The notes beneath the pieces are model-generated. The model was not told the DNA's origin, searched no databases, and saw nothing but the letters and a program-made list of their open reading frames with translations. A DNA stretch of 64,000 nt, taken from NCBI GenBank assembly GCA_003427395.1, contig BFEA01000940.1, positions 276,520 to 340,519 of the forward strand, in the 5' to 3' direction. Below, one piece after another: positions 56,859 through 64,000 of this stretch; within the stretch, counting starts at the first letter, position 1, and each line of letters begins with the position of its first letter. Origin of the DNA: Chara braunii. Taxonomy: Eukaryota; Streptophyta; Charophyceae; Charales; Characeae. The position numbers and the translations under genes were made by a program.

Positions 56859-57480
56859 GAGCGTCGAGGGACGACGTCGTCGCCGGCAAGGGAAACGAGT
56901 CGGGGAGGTGGCGGTGGGGAGGAAGAACGACGGGCTCAAAACTTGTGGTGCGACTACAGCAAACGTGTCTGGTATTTGGACTGGGCGAGCCAGGACGGCT
57001 CCGACCCGTTGAAACCACCGTGCGGGCCGCTCTTGTTCGTCGCCTTTCGCGGCGATAGGACGTGTCTCGCAGGGTCCATCGTCGAGTGGGTCGACGAAGG
57101 CGAATACAATTTCAAGTTTACGTTGCGGAAGCATTACAGAAGTGACGGTTTCGTCGACGACATCGCAAAAGGATGCAAGGTTGCCAGGAGGATGTTCGGC
57201 GGGTACGGTCGGCGTGCGATGTCTTTGTCGTCCTTTGTCCCGCTAGCGCGGGGGCACGACGAGGCCTTTCACGTGACAGACTTCCTCGAGGTTTGGGCGA
57301 GATCTGGTACCTTTGTCAGTGTCGTGGACGTCGGACCTGGGACATCGATCAGTGGTCCTGTTGGGTTCGCGGGAGGAGAGTGCTATGAAAGGAGGATAGG
57401 AGGTCAGGGTGACCTGCCAGTGACGCCTCCTCATCAAGAGGTGGGCATGTCAGACGACTCGGAGGACGACCATCCGCGTG
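56859..57480 (+). CDS. N-terminal part of the broken long gene, unknown domain
   Basis: Readable part of the 56739-57758 frame: ERRAQNLWCDYSKRVWYLDW, then PCGPLLFVAFRGDRTCLAGS, IVEWVDEGEYNFKFTLRKHY and SFVPLARGHDEAFHVTDFLE, ending in an acidic SDDSEDDHPRAP stretch. The upstream part from 56739 is low-complexity and may not be coding. The pattern looks like a folded N-terminal domain followed by a linker, but I do not recognise it. The next frame (57506-59257) continues the product after a frame change or intron between about 57480 and 57700. Confidence 0.5.
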
Positions 57481-57505
57481 CTCCTTTGAAACCGGGCTTG
57501 CATGG

Positions 57506-59257
57506 ATGTCGCCGCCAAGGTTTGCTTGGGGAGTCGACGCCACGTGGAGGCGGCGATGGCGAACGGTTGCAACAGGGCTCAGAATCGACGACTCCTCGTC
57601 GTCTGGTCGAAAGGATCGGTGCGTTCGTTCGGGCATGCAGGTGGCCGAGGTTTTGCCTGGAGATCGCGCGGGTGGTTCGCAGGTTCGAGAGGTGCGTGGG
57701 TCAGATGAGACGACTCGCCGGGCCCGACCTGCGCCTGCACAACTGCAGATGGAGTTGAGCCACGAACGAGAAGCAAGTGGGAACGTCGCTAGTGAGGAGG
57801 AGGTGTCCGAGCAGAGGCTGTTCCGTGAGAGATCGACTGAAAAGACTCAGTCGGGAGGCAAGCGCGACTTGCCAGATGAGGAAGAGCGAAAGGGAGTAGG
57901 TGCTCTGAAAAGGCAGAGAAAGGTAGGAGGGAGTGCTCGGACGCCAACAACACGAGAGGGCGGTTCCGTTGAGAAGAGGAAAAGGGTTGGAGGTGGGGAT
58001 GAAACGCCAAAAAACTCGTCGACATGGCGAAGAACCGGTGAGTCTTCCGGGAAACAGTCGAAATCATCGAGGGGGAAGAAAGCAGATGAGGGCGACAGCG
58101 GGGAGGGGGATGACGACGTGGAGATTAACCTTAACGCCTCTAACCTTGACAATGCGTTCTTCCTTGAGATGAAGACAGGGGTGCAGAGGGACGTCGTGTT
58201 GCACATCCATCCCGAAAGAATATTGGCTATTCCAGACTGGGAAGACGCGTACAACCACCGATCCTTGGACGAGTTCCTCGTTGATACCATCGCGTCGGCT
58301 ATGATCGATTGCTACGAACGTAAAGACATGAGATACACGAAGCCCATTTTCGTTCTCGCTCCGATCGTTGCGCCTCCAGAGAGGGGCGAGCCTGCTGTGC
58401 GCGTGCTGCCTAGTGACTTCGACAACTCACAGCCCGAGAAATACTGGTATTATCCTGTGTGTAGACAGCATAACGCGAGGGCGGCGATGAAGGTGAAAGA
58501 CCATCCCGTGTTTGAGTACTACAACTTCTGTAAATGGCCGTTCAGACCGATCTACCTCCCTGACAACGAGTTCGACGGCTACGCCCATGTCAGCTGCGAA
58601 GACAACATGAAAGACAAGAAGAATCCACCGCGCTTGCAGGTTTTGTCTATGCGGGACATTCGCAATATCTGGAAAATTAAGGGCAAACCGCATGTAGTGC
58701 TCGACAATGCATCGAGGAAAAAGGAGGAGGTGCGAAAGTGGGTGCAGTTCATGGCGTTTGCTATGAAGAAGACACCGTACACGCCTTTGTGGAACCTGTC
58801 AACGAAAGAAAAGAAAAGAAAGGAATGGGCTGAAAAACTTCGATACTACCTCCTGCTGGCCATGGCAGATGACTCCGTCTTCGCTTTGGGGGAGAAGTTC
58901 TATGAGGAGTGGTCGAAAGGGAAACTCCTTGCTTCCGACGGTCGACGTTGGACTGAAAAGCCGCCCACCCATGAGGAGGTGGCCAAGCCAGGACTCTCCA
59001 CTGTGACTGACAGCCAGGGGCTGAAGAAACACGTCTGGTACGTGAAGGTGGACGACCCGTCGATGAAAAAGGGCAAGGGGAAGCCAAAGAAAGGCGCGGA
59101 GGAGAAAACTTACTACGTCCAAGTTCCTGAGCCGGATGTCCACTGCTGGAACGAATTGGTGGACTTGACGGACCGCGAGAAGAAAAGGCTGTTGAACGGC
59201 GTCTTGAACCTTAACGTCGTGTGGGTTCAAACGAGTAGCAAGAAGTTGGCCGAGTAG
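57506..59257 (+). CDS. ParB-like domain protein segment, 583 codons
   Basis: Residues about 60-185 are basic and acidic low complexity (RKR, KKADEGDSGEGDDD), probably a nuclear, disordered linker. About 190-300: VVLHIHPERILAIPDWEDAY, SLDEFLVDTIASAMIDC, KPIFVLAPI, YYPVCRQHNARAAMKV. The order (start strand, R-SLDE helix, PI-x-V strand, then a [GC]-x-HN-x-R-x-A motif) resembles the ParB/Srx nuclease-like domain that senses DNA sites, with Cys/Gln where ParB has Gly-Glu. About 300-583 has FCKWPFRPIYLPDNEFDGYA and several basic helices of unknown fold. It ends at a TAG that may be a nonsense change, because the same frame continues at once as 59279-60511. ParB-like assignment is by motif order only. 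Confidence 0.55.
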   Translation: MSPPRFAWGVDATWRRRWRTVATGLRIDDSSSSGRKDRCVRSGMQVAEVLPGDRAGGSQVREVRGSDETTRRARPAPAQLQMELSHEREASGNVASEEEVSEQRLFRERSTEKTQSGGKRDLPDEEERKGVGALKRQRKVGGSARTPTTREGGSVEKRKRVGGGDETPKNSSTWRRTGESSGKQSKSSRGKKADEGDSGEGDDDVEINLNASNLDNAFFLEMKTGVQRDVVLHIHPERILAIPDWEDAYNHRSLDEFLVDTIASAMIDCYERKDMRYTKPIFVLAPIVAPPERGEPAVRVLPSDFDNSQPEKYWYYPVCRQHNARAAMKVKDHPVFEYYNFCKWPFRPIYLPDNEFDGYAHVSCEDNMKDKKNPPRLQVLSMRDIRNIWKIKGKPHVVLDNASRKKEEVRKWVQFMAFAMKKTPYTPLWNLSTKEKKRKEWAEKLRYYLLLAMADDSVFALGEKFYEEWSKGKLLASDGRRWTEKPPTHEEVAKPGLSTVTDSQGLKKHVWYVKVDDPSMKKGKGKPKKGAEEKTYYVQVPEPDVHCWNELVDLTDREKKRLLNGVLNLNVVWVQTSSKKLAE

Positions 59258-59278
59258 GGGAAGTTCAGTGTCAAGGAG

Positions 59279-60511
59279 ATGGTCGACATAATAAAAATGG
59301 ACCGGATTATGCTGAGGCTGTGGCACTACGTGCAGTTCGAGTATGAGGAAATGGATAAGCGGGAGTGGAATGCCAACTCCACGTTCTTCAGGTCCAAGAA
59401 TCAACTGTTGGAAGAGTTCAAGGACAAAGGTCTCCATGACAAGCTTTGGAACGAGAGCAGGAAATTTTTTACGGACAGCGCGTACGTCAACAAGTGCCCT
59501 CAGTTTCTCGGGTGTCAACACAACAACAACATCAAGAGAACGGCGGCCCTCGTTAACGACCAGCATTTCTCGGCGGAGTGGAAGCGTGTTGTCTTTTCGG
59601 TGATCACTGGAGATCACGCTAAAGGCAAAAAAAAACCTCGAGGAGTTGATGAGTGCATCAACATTTTGTGGACAAGGACAAGCGCCTTGACGACGCTGGC
59701 CCAGTTTAACGTCGACCCATTGAGTGCCATAGATCACAAGGAGGCGCTGGGAAAACTAGGGCATCAGCTATGCTCCCACACTTGCGTGCTCGACTTGTGC
59801 GGAACTATGGACCGTGCGCAATGGGACTCTGGGGCATTCGCGTCTCTGAGTGAGTTGCTGGGTTTCGTTTGTCAGGACTACTGGACATTGGTGGTATTCG
59901 TTCCCTGCCTGTGGAACCACTCTTTCATGACATCTTTGCCTGCGCTTGGGGCTACCCGATGCTACACAGGGAAGTGGGTTAGGAAGACGGCATCGAAGAA
60001 GACGCATCAGTTCGGAAACAGCGTCTGGGAGGAGCCGGATGTGATGCACATCCTTTTCAAAGGCGAGGATCCTCGGCTACTGACTCACCCGGTGTACGAG
60101 GGAGTTGTTGNNGAAGACGNCGCNNCCGCTCTNCGGAGGAAANAGAAAGTGACANCCACGGATGTGGAGGAGAAGTCTTTCAAGTCNNTGACTTTCGCGG
60201 ACATCGGNAACCTNACCCAGAGGGGGGCTCTGTACAAGGACGGCNAGCGGAATCCGAANCANTTATGCAATCAGCTTCTTTTCTTTTGTGGTGTGGCGGA
60301 TGTCGTGCTGTTCTTGGGCAAGCCGCACGCGCAGGTGGTGTGGAGTCTGCTTCAGCAGGGAAGGCACGTCTTGGCCGTGGATGGGGACACAACGCAGCTT
60401 GAATACACAGTGCAGTATGTCACCCATGAAGTGTTGTCGAAGGCTTACTTTTCCACCATGTCGTGGTCGAGCCCGTTTATGACCCGAACAAGGACATGTT
60501 CTTCAAGTTGA
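59279..60511 (+). CDS. Methyltransferase-like segment of the same broken gene
   Basis: Same frame as 57506-59257 after one TAG (59255-59257). Residues 168-200 read CVLDLCGTMDRAQWDSGAF and 211-230 YWTLVVFVPCLWNHSFM, followed at about 335-375 by VVLFLGKPHAQVVWSLLQQG and RHVLAVDGDTTQLEYTV. The last has the shape of the AdoMet-binding region of beta-class DNA methyltransferases (hydrophobic-DxFxGSGTT ... GRxVxGxExD), and the VVFVPCLWN segment would sit where DPPY/NPPY is expected, but that motif is absent. Activity is therefore doubtful. 15 single N bases between 60111 and 60262 blur the middle. The frame ends by a shift near 60460 into the next segment. Confidence 0.5.
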   Translation: MVDIIKMDRIMLRLWHYVQFEYEEMDKREWNANSTFFRSKNQLLEEFKDKGLHDKLWNESRKFFTDSAYVNKCPQFLGCQHNNNIKRTAALVNDQHFSAEWKRVVFSVITGDHAKGKKKPRGVDECINILWTRTSALTTLAQFNVDPLSAIDHKEALGKLGHQLCSHTCVLDLCGTMDRAQWDSGAFASLSELLGFVCQDYWTLVVFVPCLWNHSFMTSLPALGATRCYTGKWVRKTASKKTHQFGNSVWEEPDVMHILFKGEDPRLLTHPVYEGVVXEDXXXAXRRKXKVTXTDVEEKSFKXXTFADIXNXTQRGALYKDGXRNPXXLCNQLLFFCGVADVVLFLGKPHAQVVWSLLQQGRHVLAVDGDTTQLEYTVQYVTHEVLSKAYFSTMSWSSPFMTRTRTCSSS

Positions 60512-61350
60512 CTCCGAAGAAAAGACGCCAGGTCTACTCCTTCCTTTATGGCGAACAACCAAGGTTGAGATTTGACCAGCAGTACGTGGTGCGGAAGGAA
60601 GTCGCCATTGCGGTCCTCCAGGGCTACCACGGAGCGAGTCGGGCTGGCGCAGTGAGCTTCGTTAAGAGGCTGGAATATGTATTTTTTAACGAGGGTGTAG
60701 TCGATCCGGCCGACTTCACTTTGGATAACTACAGGCTGGCATTCGGTGAGGACGACGACTTCAATATCGAGACTGAGCAGGAGGAGAGCGTTGAGGACGA
60801 CCTCTTCGATTTGGACGGGCAATTGGCCATCTTCAACGCCCAAGTTTCTAAGTTGCCGTTAGCATGCAAGGGACACCTCTCGCTACACCTACCTCGGGCG
60901 GTCCCACGCCCGTGCCCTCCTCAGCGCCTGTCAAGAGGGGTGGGTTGTCCCGTCTGAGGAGTTCGCCGGTGCAGCCTATTCGTCTCACACCGCAGCCCGA
61001 ACGTCTTCGACCCGGCCATCCAGTTCCTCCGAACCATCCGCATCTCACAGCTCCTTCAATTCCCTACCACATGGGCGACAAACACACCTTCTCCACAGTC
61101 GAAGATTGTGGCCATGATATCGTGTGGCACCTAGACCATTTCCAGCCAGTCCTTCTCGACGACGACTGGGCAGTGGCTGGACGTAAGTGGAAGGTGGATA
61201 TATGACGATCGTTGGGACCTCGATACATTCAAATCTCGCGCCTACAATGCGGTATTGGAGAGATTAAGTGAGGTCAATCGACGAAGTAAGGACGACCCTG
61301 CTCTATGTGCATACGGGGAAACGCTGTTCGATTTATTGCAGTCAAATAAA
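60463..61350 (+). pseudogene. C-terminal part of the ParB/methyltransferase-like gene
   Basis: After the shift at about 60460 the product continues VVEPVYDPNKDMFFKLTPKK, HGASRAGAVSFVKRLEYVFF and an acidic FGEDDDFNIETEQEESVEDD. From 60864 a second frame carries a Pro/Ser-rich linker (TPLATPTSGGPTPVPSSAPV), and from 61201 a third reads YDDRWDLDTFKSRAYNAVLE and FDLLQSNK before TGA at 61348. Two or three frame changes show decay or unseen introns. Confidence 0.5.
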
Positions 61351-61776
61351 TGACTGGAAGTATCCTCCGCGTTCTACGCCCTTCCGTCAAGCCCGTCAAT
61401 TCAGCAAGTGAGTTGGGAGTTGCCTGCGATCACCCCGCCGGCAGGAGTTGTGAAGCGCAAATCTCGCGGAAAGGACGGCGAAGGGGATGGTGAAGGCGGC
61501 GGGCAACGAGGTACCAGAGGTGGAAGTGAACAACGTTCGACGAAACAGCGGTCTCCGGGGCACGTGGGCGGAGGAGAGGGGAAAAAGGGAAGCCGGGAGA
61601 AGAAAAAGCCTCGCAGCGGAGAGAAGACAAAGCATCACACAGAAAACGGGCAGGGGTCCGATGTCGACCGCGACGAGGACGGTGGGGTTCTGGCGGTAAC
61701 AGGCAGCACCTCAATGGAGACGTGGAACGACTTCAGGCCTGGTGGATTACGCGGCCTGGCGAGCAGGACCCTGTAA
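61351..61776 (+). CDS. Lys/Gly-rich tail region
   Basis: Same frame as the preceding YDDRW segment after the TGA at 61348: FYALPSSPSIQQ then a basic, Gly-rich stretch (KSRGKDGEGDGEGGGQRGTR, KKPRSGEKTKHH) ending WNDFRPGGLRGL before a stop at 61776. Low-complexity composition resembles a nuclear linker. It may be the last part of the ParB/methyltransferase-like product. Confidence 0.4.
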
Positions 61777-61868
61777 TTAGCTCCACCAGCGCAACACAAT
61801 TTACCGATGATGTTGGCGGGGCAGTTGTAGCAAAGAATGGAACTTGCTTCGCTCTGCTCTAAAAACGG

Positions 61869-63083
61869 TTGGCGGATTGTCTCGGATCAATCCGAACCTC
61901 GGAGACGACATCGTCGTCCGGAACTCAGTGCCTTCCGGGAAGTGAGACGACAACATACCATGGATCCGGCAGCGACAAGCTCGAACCATGTTCGGTTTCG
62001 CCTCAAAAGGAAGTTCGGATTAATCCGAACCGGGAAGCCAGTACCATTGAGAGAGCACAGCGGTCTACGGAACTCGAATGGGTGGTCCGGGTTTTCGAAA
62101 ACCCTGGTGGCGAAATTCGGATTCATCCGAACCAGGAGGACGTGTCCGCCATGATAGACGATCGCTGTCACGACGCCGTAATGTTGTGCATGGAAGTCCA
62201 CAAGGAGCTGCAGGCAGACTGTCCGACTGAGGGTGAGTTAGCGACTAGTTTCAATATCGAGCCCCGCACACTCGGAGCCGAATGCCTGGTGACGGTACGC
62301 GCTGAGTTAGCAGTCTTAAGCGACTCTCCGGTAAAAGTGGACAAGTCGGCGCCATTGGAAACTGCGGAGGCTCGGATGAATCCGAACCAGGGCCCTGTAA
62401 GCATGTCCCTCCCTGATGCAGCTTTGGAGACGACCGTAATTCGGATTCATCTGAGACACAGGGACGAAGGACTTCAATTGGCAGGCGTTGACGGTTGTCG
62501 ACTTCTGACGACTTTGGACAAGGACGATTCCGCTGACGACCGGATTGATCTGACACTCAGCGACGTCGGGATGGAGCAACCAGTTCAGCCGGCATACGAC
62601 GACCCCTTGTACTCCGGCCTTCACGACGAGGCGATGGGAGAGGACGTTCTGAAGAAGTCCTCTGACGCTGTTGGAGATAAATTTCTCTATTTGAGTGACG
62701 ACGATGAAGACACAGCGCACGAGGACAAGAATTTAAGAGGGGGACAGGTGTTGTTGGACATCCATGGGACCTTGAGCACAACACAATACGACACAGTGGC
62801 GATAGAGAAAACCCGACCTGTCGTTGTTGTGGACGTCGACGCTCTTTGTCCAGAGACGGACAAACTAAAATTGCCCGTCGCGGACGTGGAGGATTTCCGC
62901 CATCGGGATGGGGATGAACTTATGTCGTCTTCGGTCATCGACGCCGACATCTCGAACCTATCAAGTTTCCCTGTGGGTTTGGAGCACGTCGTCGCCTCGT
63001 CGACGCGCACGGGGGCGCCAATCGTGCTTGGACTGCCATCGGTGGGCTCTGGTGACGTGGAAGCTAAGCCTGGTAAGCATTGA
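61869..63083 (+). CDS. Acidic protein carrying the palindrome in frame, 404 codons
   Basis: An open frame without stops. Residues about 45-60, 83-93 and 166-176 contain RINPN, RIHPN and RMNPN, each encoded by the palindrome (62015, 62117, 62372), with a degenerate RIHLRH (62441). The rest is acidic (YLSDDDEDTAHEDKN, VVVVDVDALCPETDK) with no recognised domain. The frame runs into GGTAAGC at 63068, a good 5' splice site, so the true protein probably continues by splicing to the exons before the Ulp1-like domain rather than ending at 63083. The start is uncertain: 61869 is the first ATG in frame. Confidence 0.55.
   Translation: MADCLGSIRTSETTSSSGTQCLPGSETTTYHGSGSDKLEPCSVSPQKEVRINPNREASTIERAQRSTELEWVVRVFENPGGEIRIHPNQEDVSAMIDDRCHDAVMLCMEVHKELQADCPTEGELATSFNIEPRTLGAECLVTVRAELAVLSDSPVKVDKSAPLETAEARMNPNQGPVSMSLPDAALETTVIRIHLRHRDEGLQLAGVDGCRLLTTLDKDDSADDRIDLTLSDVGMEQPVQPAYDDPLYSGLHDEAMGEDVLKKSSDAVGDKFLYLSDDDEDTAHEDKNLRGGQVLLDIHGTLSTTQYDTVAIEKTRPVVVVDVDALCPETDKLKLPVADVEDFRHRDGDELMSSSVIDADISNLSSFPVGLEHVVASSTRTGAPIVLGLPSVGSGDVEAKPGKH
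61882..62454. repeat. TCGGATNNATCCGA palindromes, four exact copies
   Basis: Exact copies at 61882 (centre CA), 62015 (TA), 62117 (TC) and 62372 (GA), and a one-change copy at 62441. In this cluster the right flank is mostly ACCNGG rather than the YACA seen before 57 kb. The stretch from about 56650 to 61880 has none. Confidence 0.9.
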
Positions 63084-63290
63084 CTTCCTCTGCTTGCTTC
63101 CCGCTCGTCAGCCCGTTCGTGAAGTGTTGTTTGCTTCGTCGATTTCAGGGAGGTGTGTAGGCGGCCGTCAACTGGATTGTGACGATGTGCTTCGTGAGGT
63201 GCTGTTTGCTTGGTTGCTCTTGCGAAGTTGTGTTGTTGATTTCCTGCTGAACTGTCTGGGTGGCTATTTCTTGTACAGGTCGACGAGCTC
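63069..63290 (+). other. Probable intron(s) before the Ulp1-like exons
   Basis: GTAAGC at about 63069 is a typical donor. TTTCAG at about 63150 and TTCTTGTACAG at about 63290 are typical acceptors. Between them the sequence is T/G-rich with two related units (GTGARGTGYTGTTTGCTTSG). Exact exon choice cannot be settled without RNA evidence. Confidence 0.5.
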
Positions 63291-63420
63291 GTGGACAAAC
63301 ACACATGTCGCAGGAGCCGCCTGCCCCCGCCAGGTTGTCAGTCCTGGTTGTGGGAGGCACTGGTCGTCGCAATGTCACTGATTCGTTTCCTGGGGACACT
63401 AAACCTCGGGGCCTTCCCAG

Positions 63421-63604
63421 TTGGGCCCTCGCGCTAGACTCGTTGCAGAGGCAGTGGGTGTTGCTGAAAAAGACTGCAAGGAATTCCTTCTCGAGGCTTG
63501 CAGGGATATAAAGACGGACAGTGCTAGTTTAGAATCAACAGTGTGTGGAAGGTCCAGAAGTAGGGGTGACGTTATGCGTGAACTTTTCGGGCCACAGAGT
63601 AACG
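63421..63604 (+). CDS. Probable exon upstream of the Ulp1-like domain
   Basis: CTTCCCAG is followed by an open frame reading LVAEAVGVAEKDCKEFLLEA and DIKTDSASLESTVCG, ending before GGTTTG at 63604. Helical and polar, no known domain. The reading phase does not join directly to 63792, so a small exon in between (for example near 63692-63726, after TTGAACAG) may be missing from this model. Confidence 0.4.
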
Positions 63605-63791
63605 GTTTGTCGGACCATGGCCGCTAGGACGGCATTTTCTCATAGTGCCCCATCCTTTGTGCTTGCTGTGTGCTGCGGGTGTTTGTTGAACAGGGTTTCC
63701 TCGAGATGGAAGAGCAGTCCTTGAATACGTTATCTGCTCCCGGTTGCCGCTCACTATCATCGTCGCGCGTTTGCCGTCGCACAATTTACAG

Positions 63792-64000
63792 GTATCCGTC
63801 AAAGACATCGTCGCACTCGTGGATGGATCCGAGGAGCTCAACGATGAGGTCGTCAATTTCTACATGGCGATGCTACTGGACGACTGCGGCCGGACTGCTG
63901 CTACCAAGAAGACGTACACCTTTAACTCTTTCTTCGCCTCTACACTGCTTCTGCGAGGTCCGGCAGTTGTTAGCAGATGGGCTAAAGATGCCGACCTCCT
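63792..64000 (+). CDS. Ulp1/SENP-like cysteine protease (C48), N-terminal part, cut by window end
   Basis: After the acceptor TTTACAG the frame reads VSVKDIVALVDGSEELNDEV, VNFYMAMLLDDCG, TYTFNSFFASTLL and VVSRWAKDADLL. This is the start of the Ulp1 catalytic domain: the LND-x-[VI]-[VI]-NFY helix, the F-N-[ST]-F-F strand and the RW-x-K-x-D segment, in correct order and spacing. The Trp usually before LND is Glu here. The catalytic His, Asp and Cys lie beyond position 64000. Ulp1-type proteases remove SUMO from proteins in the nucleus and are often carried by plant DNA transposons. The gene runs on past the window. Confidence 0.85.

Overview
The window reads as nuclear DNA of a green-lineage eukaryote that is very rich in repeats. 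The signs are several U6 snRNA-derived segments, an LTR retrotransposon whose primer-binding site matches the 3' end of plant-type tRNA-Asp, GT/AG intron-like breaks, a Ulp1/SENP (C48) protease exon, decayed Ty3-like gag-protease remains and a DUF7869-like transposase gene. A charophyte alga such as Chara would fit the style of the repeats and proteins, but that is an inference and was not checked. No intact housekeeping gene, tRNA gene, rRNA or CRISPR array was found. Two identical 38-bp sequencing-adapter junctions (34-71 and 50370-50407) are assembly artefacts and show where contiguity cannot be trusted.

Layout. 1-8.3 kb is non-coding: U6 fragments, a cluster of CACGTGTC elements, a GATC-rich tract and small tandem repeats. 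8292-17469 is an LTR element on the + strand with LTRs of about 2.9 and 3.0 kb, a tRNA-Asp-type primer-binding site and a non-coding interior; each LTR carries a near-complete U6 sequence inside a block of about 1.5 kb that is inverted in one LTR relative to the other. 17.5-18.2 kb holds a decayed acidic gag-like ORF (-). 18760 to about 24972 is a second, related LTR element (-). 25.0-26.8 kb is a strip of perfect stem-loops, simple repeats and a U6 3' fragment. 27.2-29.0 kb holds retrotransposon-like remains.

34.2-38.7 kb carries tandemly duplicated genes of two families I do not recognise (called P and Q here). 39.2-41.7 kb is a gag-protease reading frame broken by five in-frame stops without frameshift. 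43.1-47.2 kb (-) holds two more Q copies and the DUF7869-like transposase pseudogene. 47.8-56.7 kb is largely non-coding, with nested tandem repeats, three long hairpins and many copies of a 14-bp palindrome, TCGGATNNATCCGA. 56.8-61.8 kb is a long broken gene whose middle resembles a ParB-type domain and whose later part resembles a DNA methyltransferase fold. 61.9-64.0 kb is a gene with an acidic N-terminal region, which carries the palindrome in frame, and a Ulp1-like protease exon cut by the window edge.

How it fits together. Most of the window is layered mobile DNA. Nearly all in-frame stops in the decayed genes can be explained by C-to-T changes (CGA to TGA, CAG or CAA to TAG or TAA), as expected from deamination of methylated cytosine in silenced repeats. 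The palindrome array is the strongest signal not explained by any gene: its arms are fixed, its central two bases vary, it occurs in both non-coding DNA and an ORF, and it surrounds the ParB/methyltransferase-like gene.
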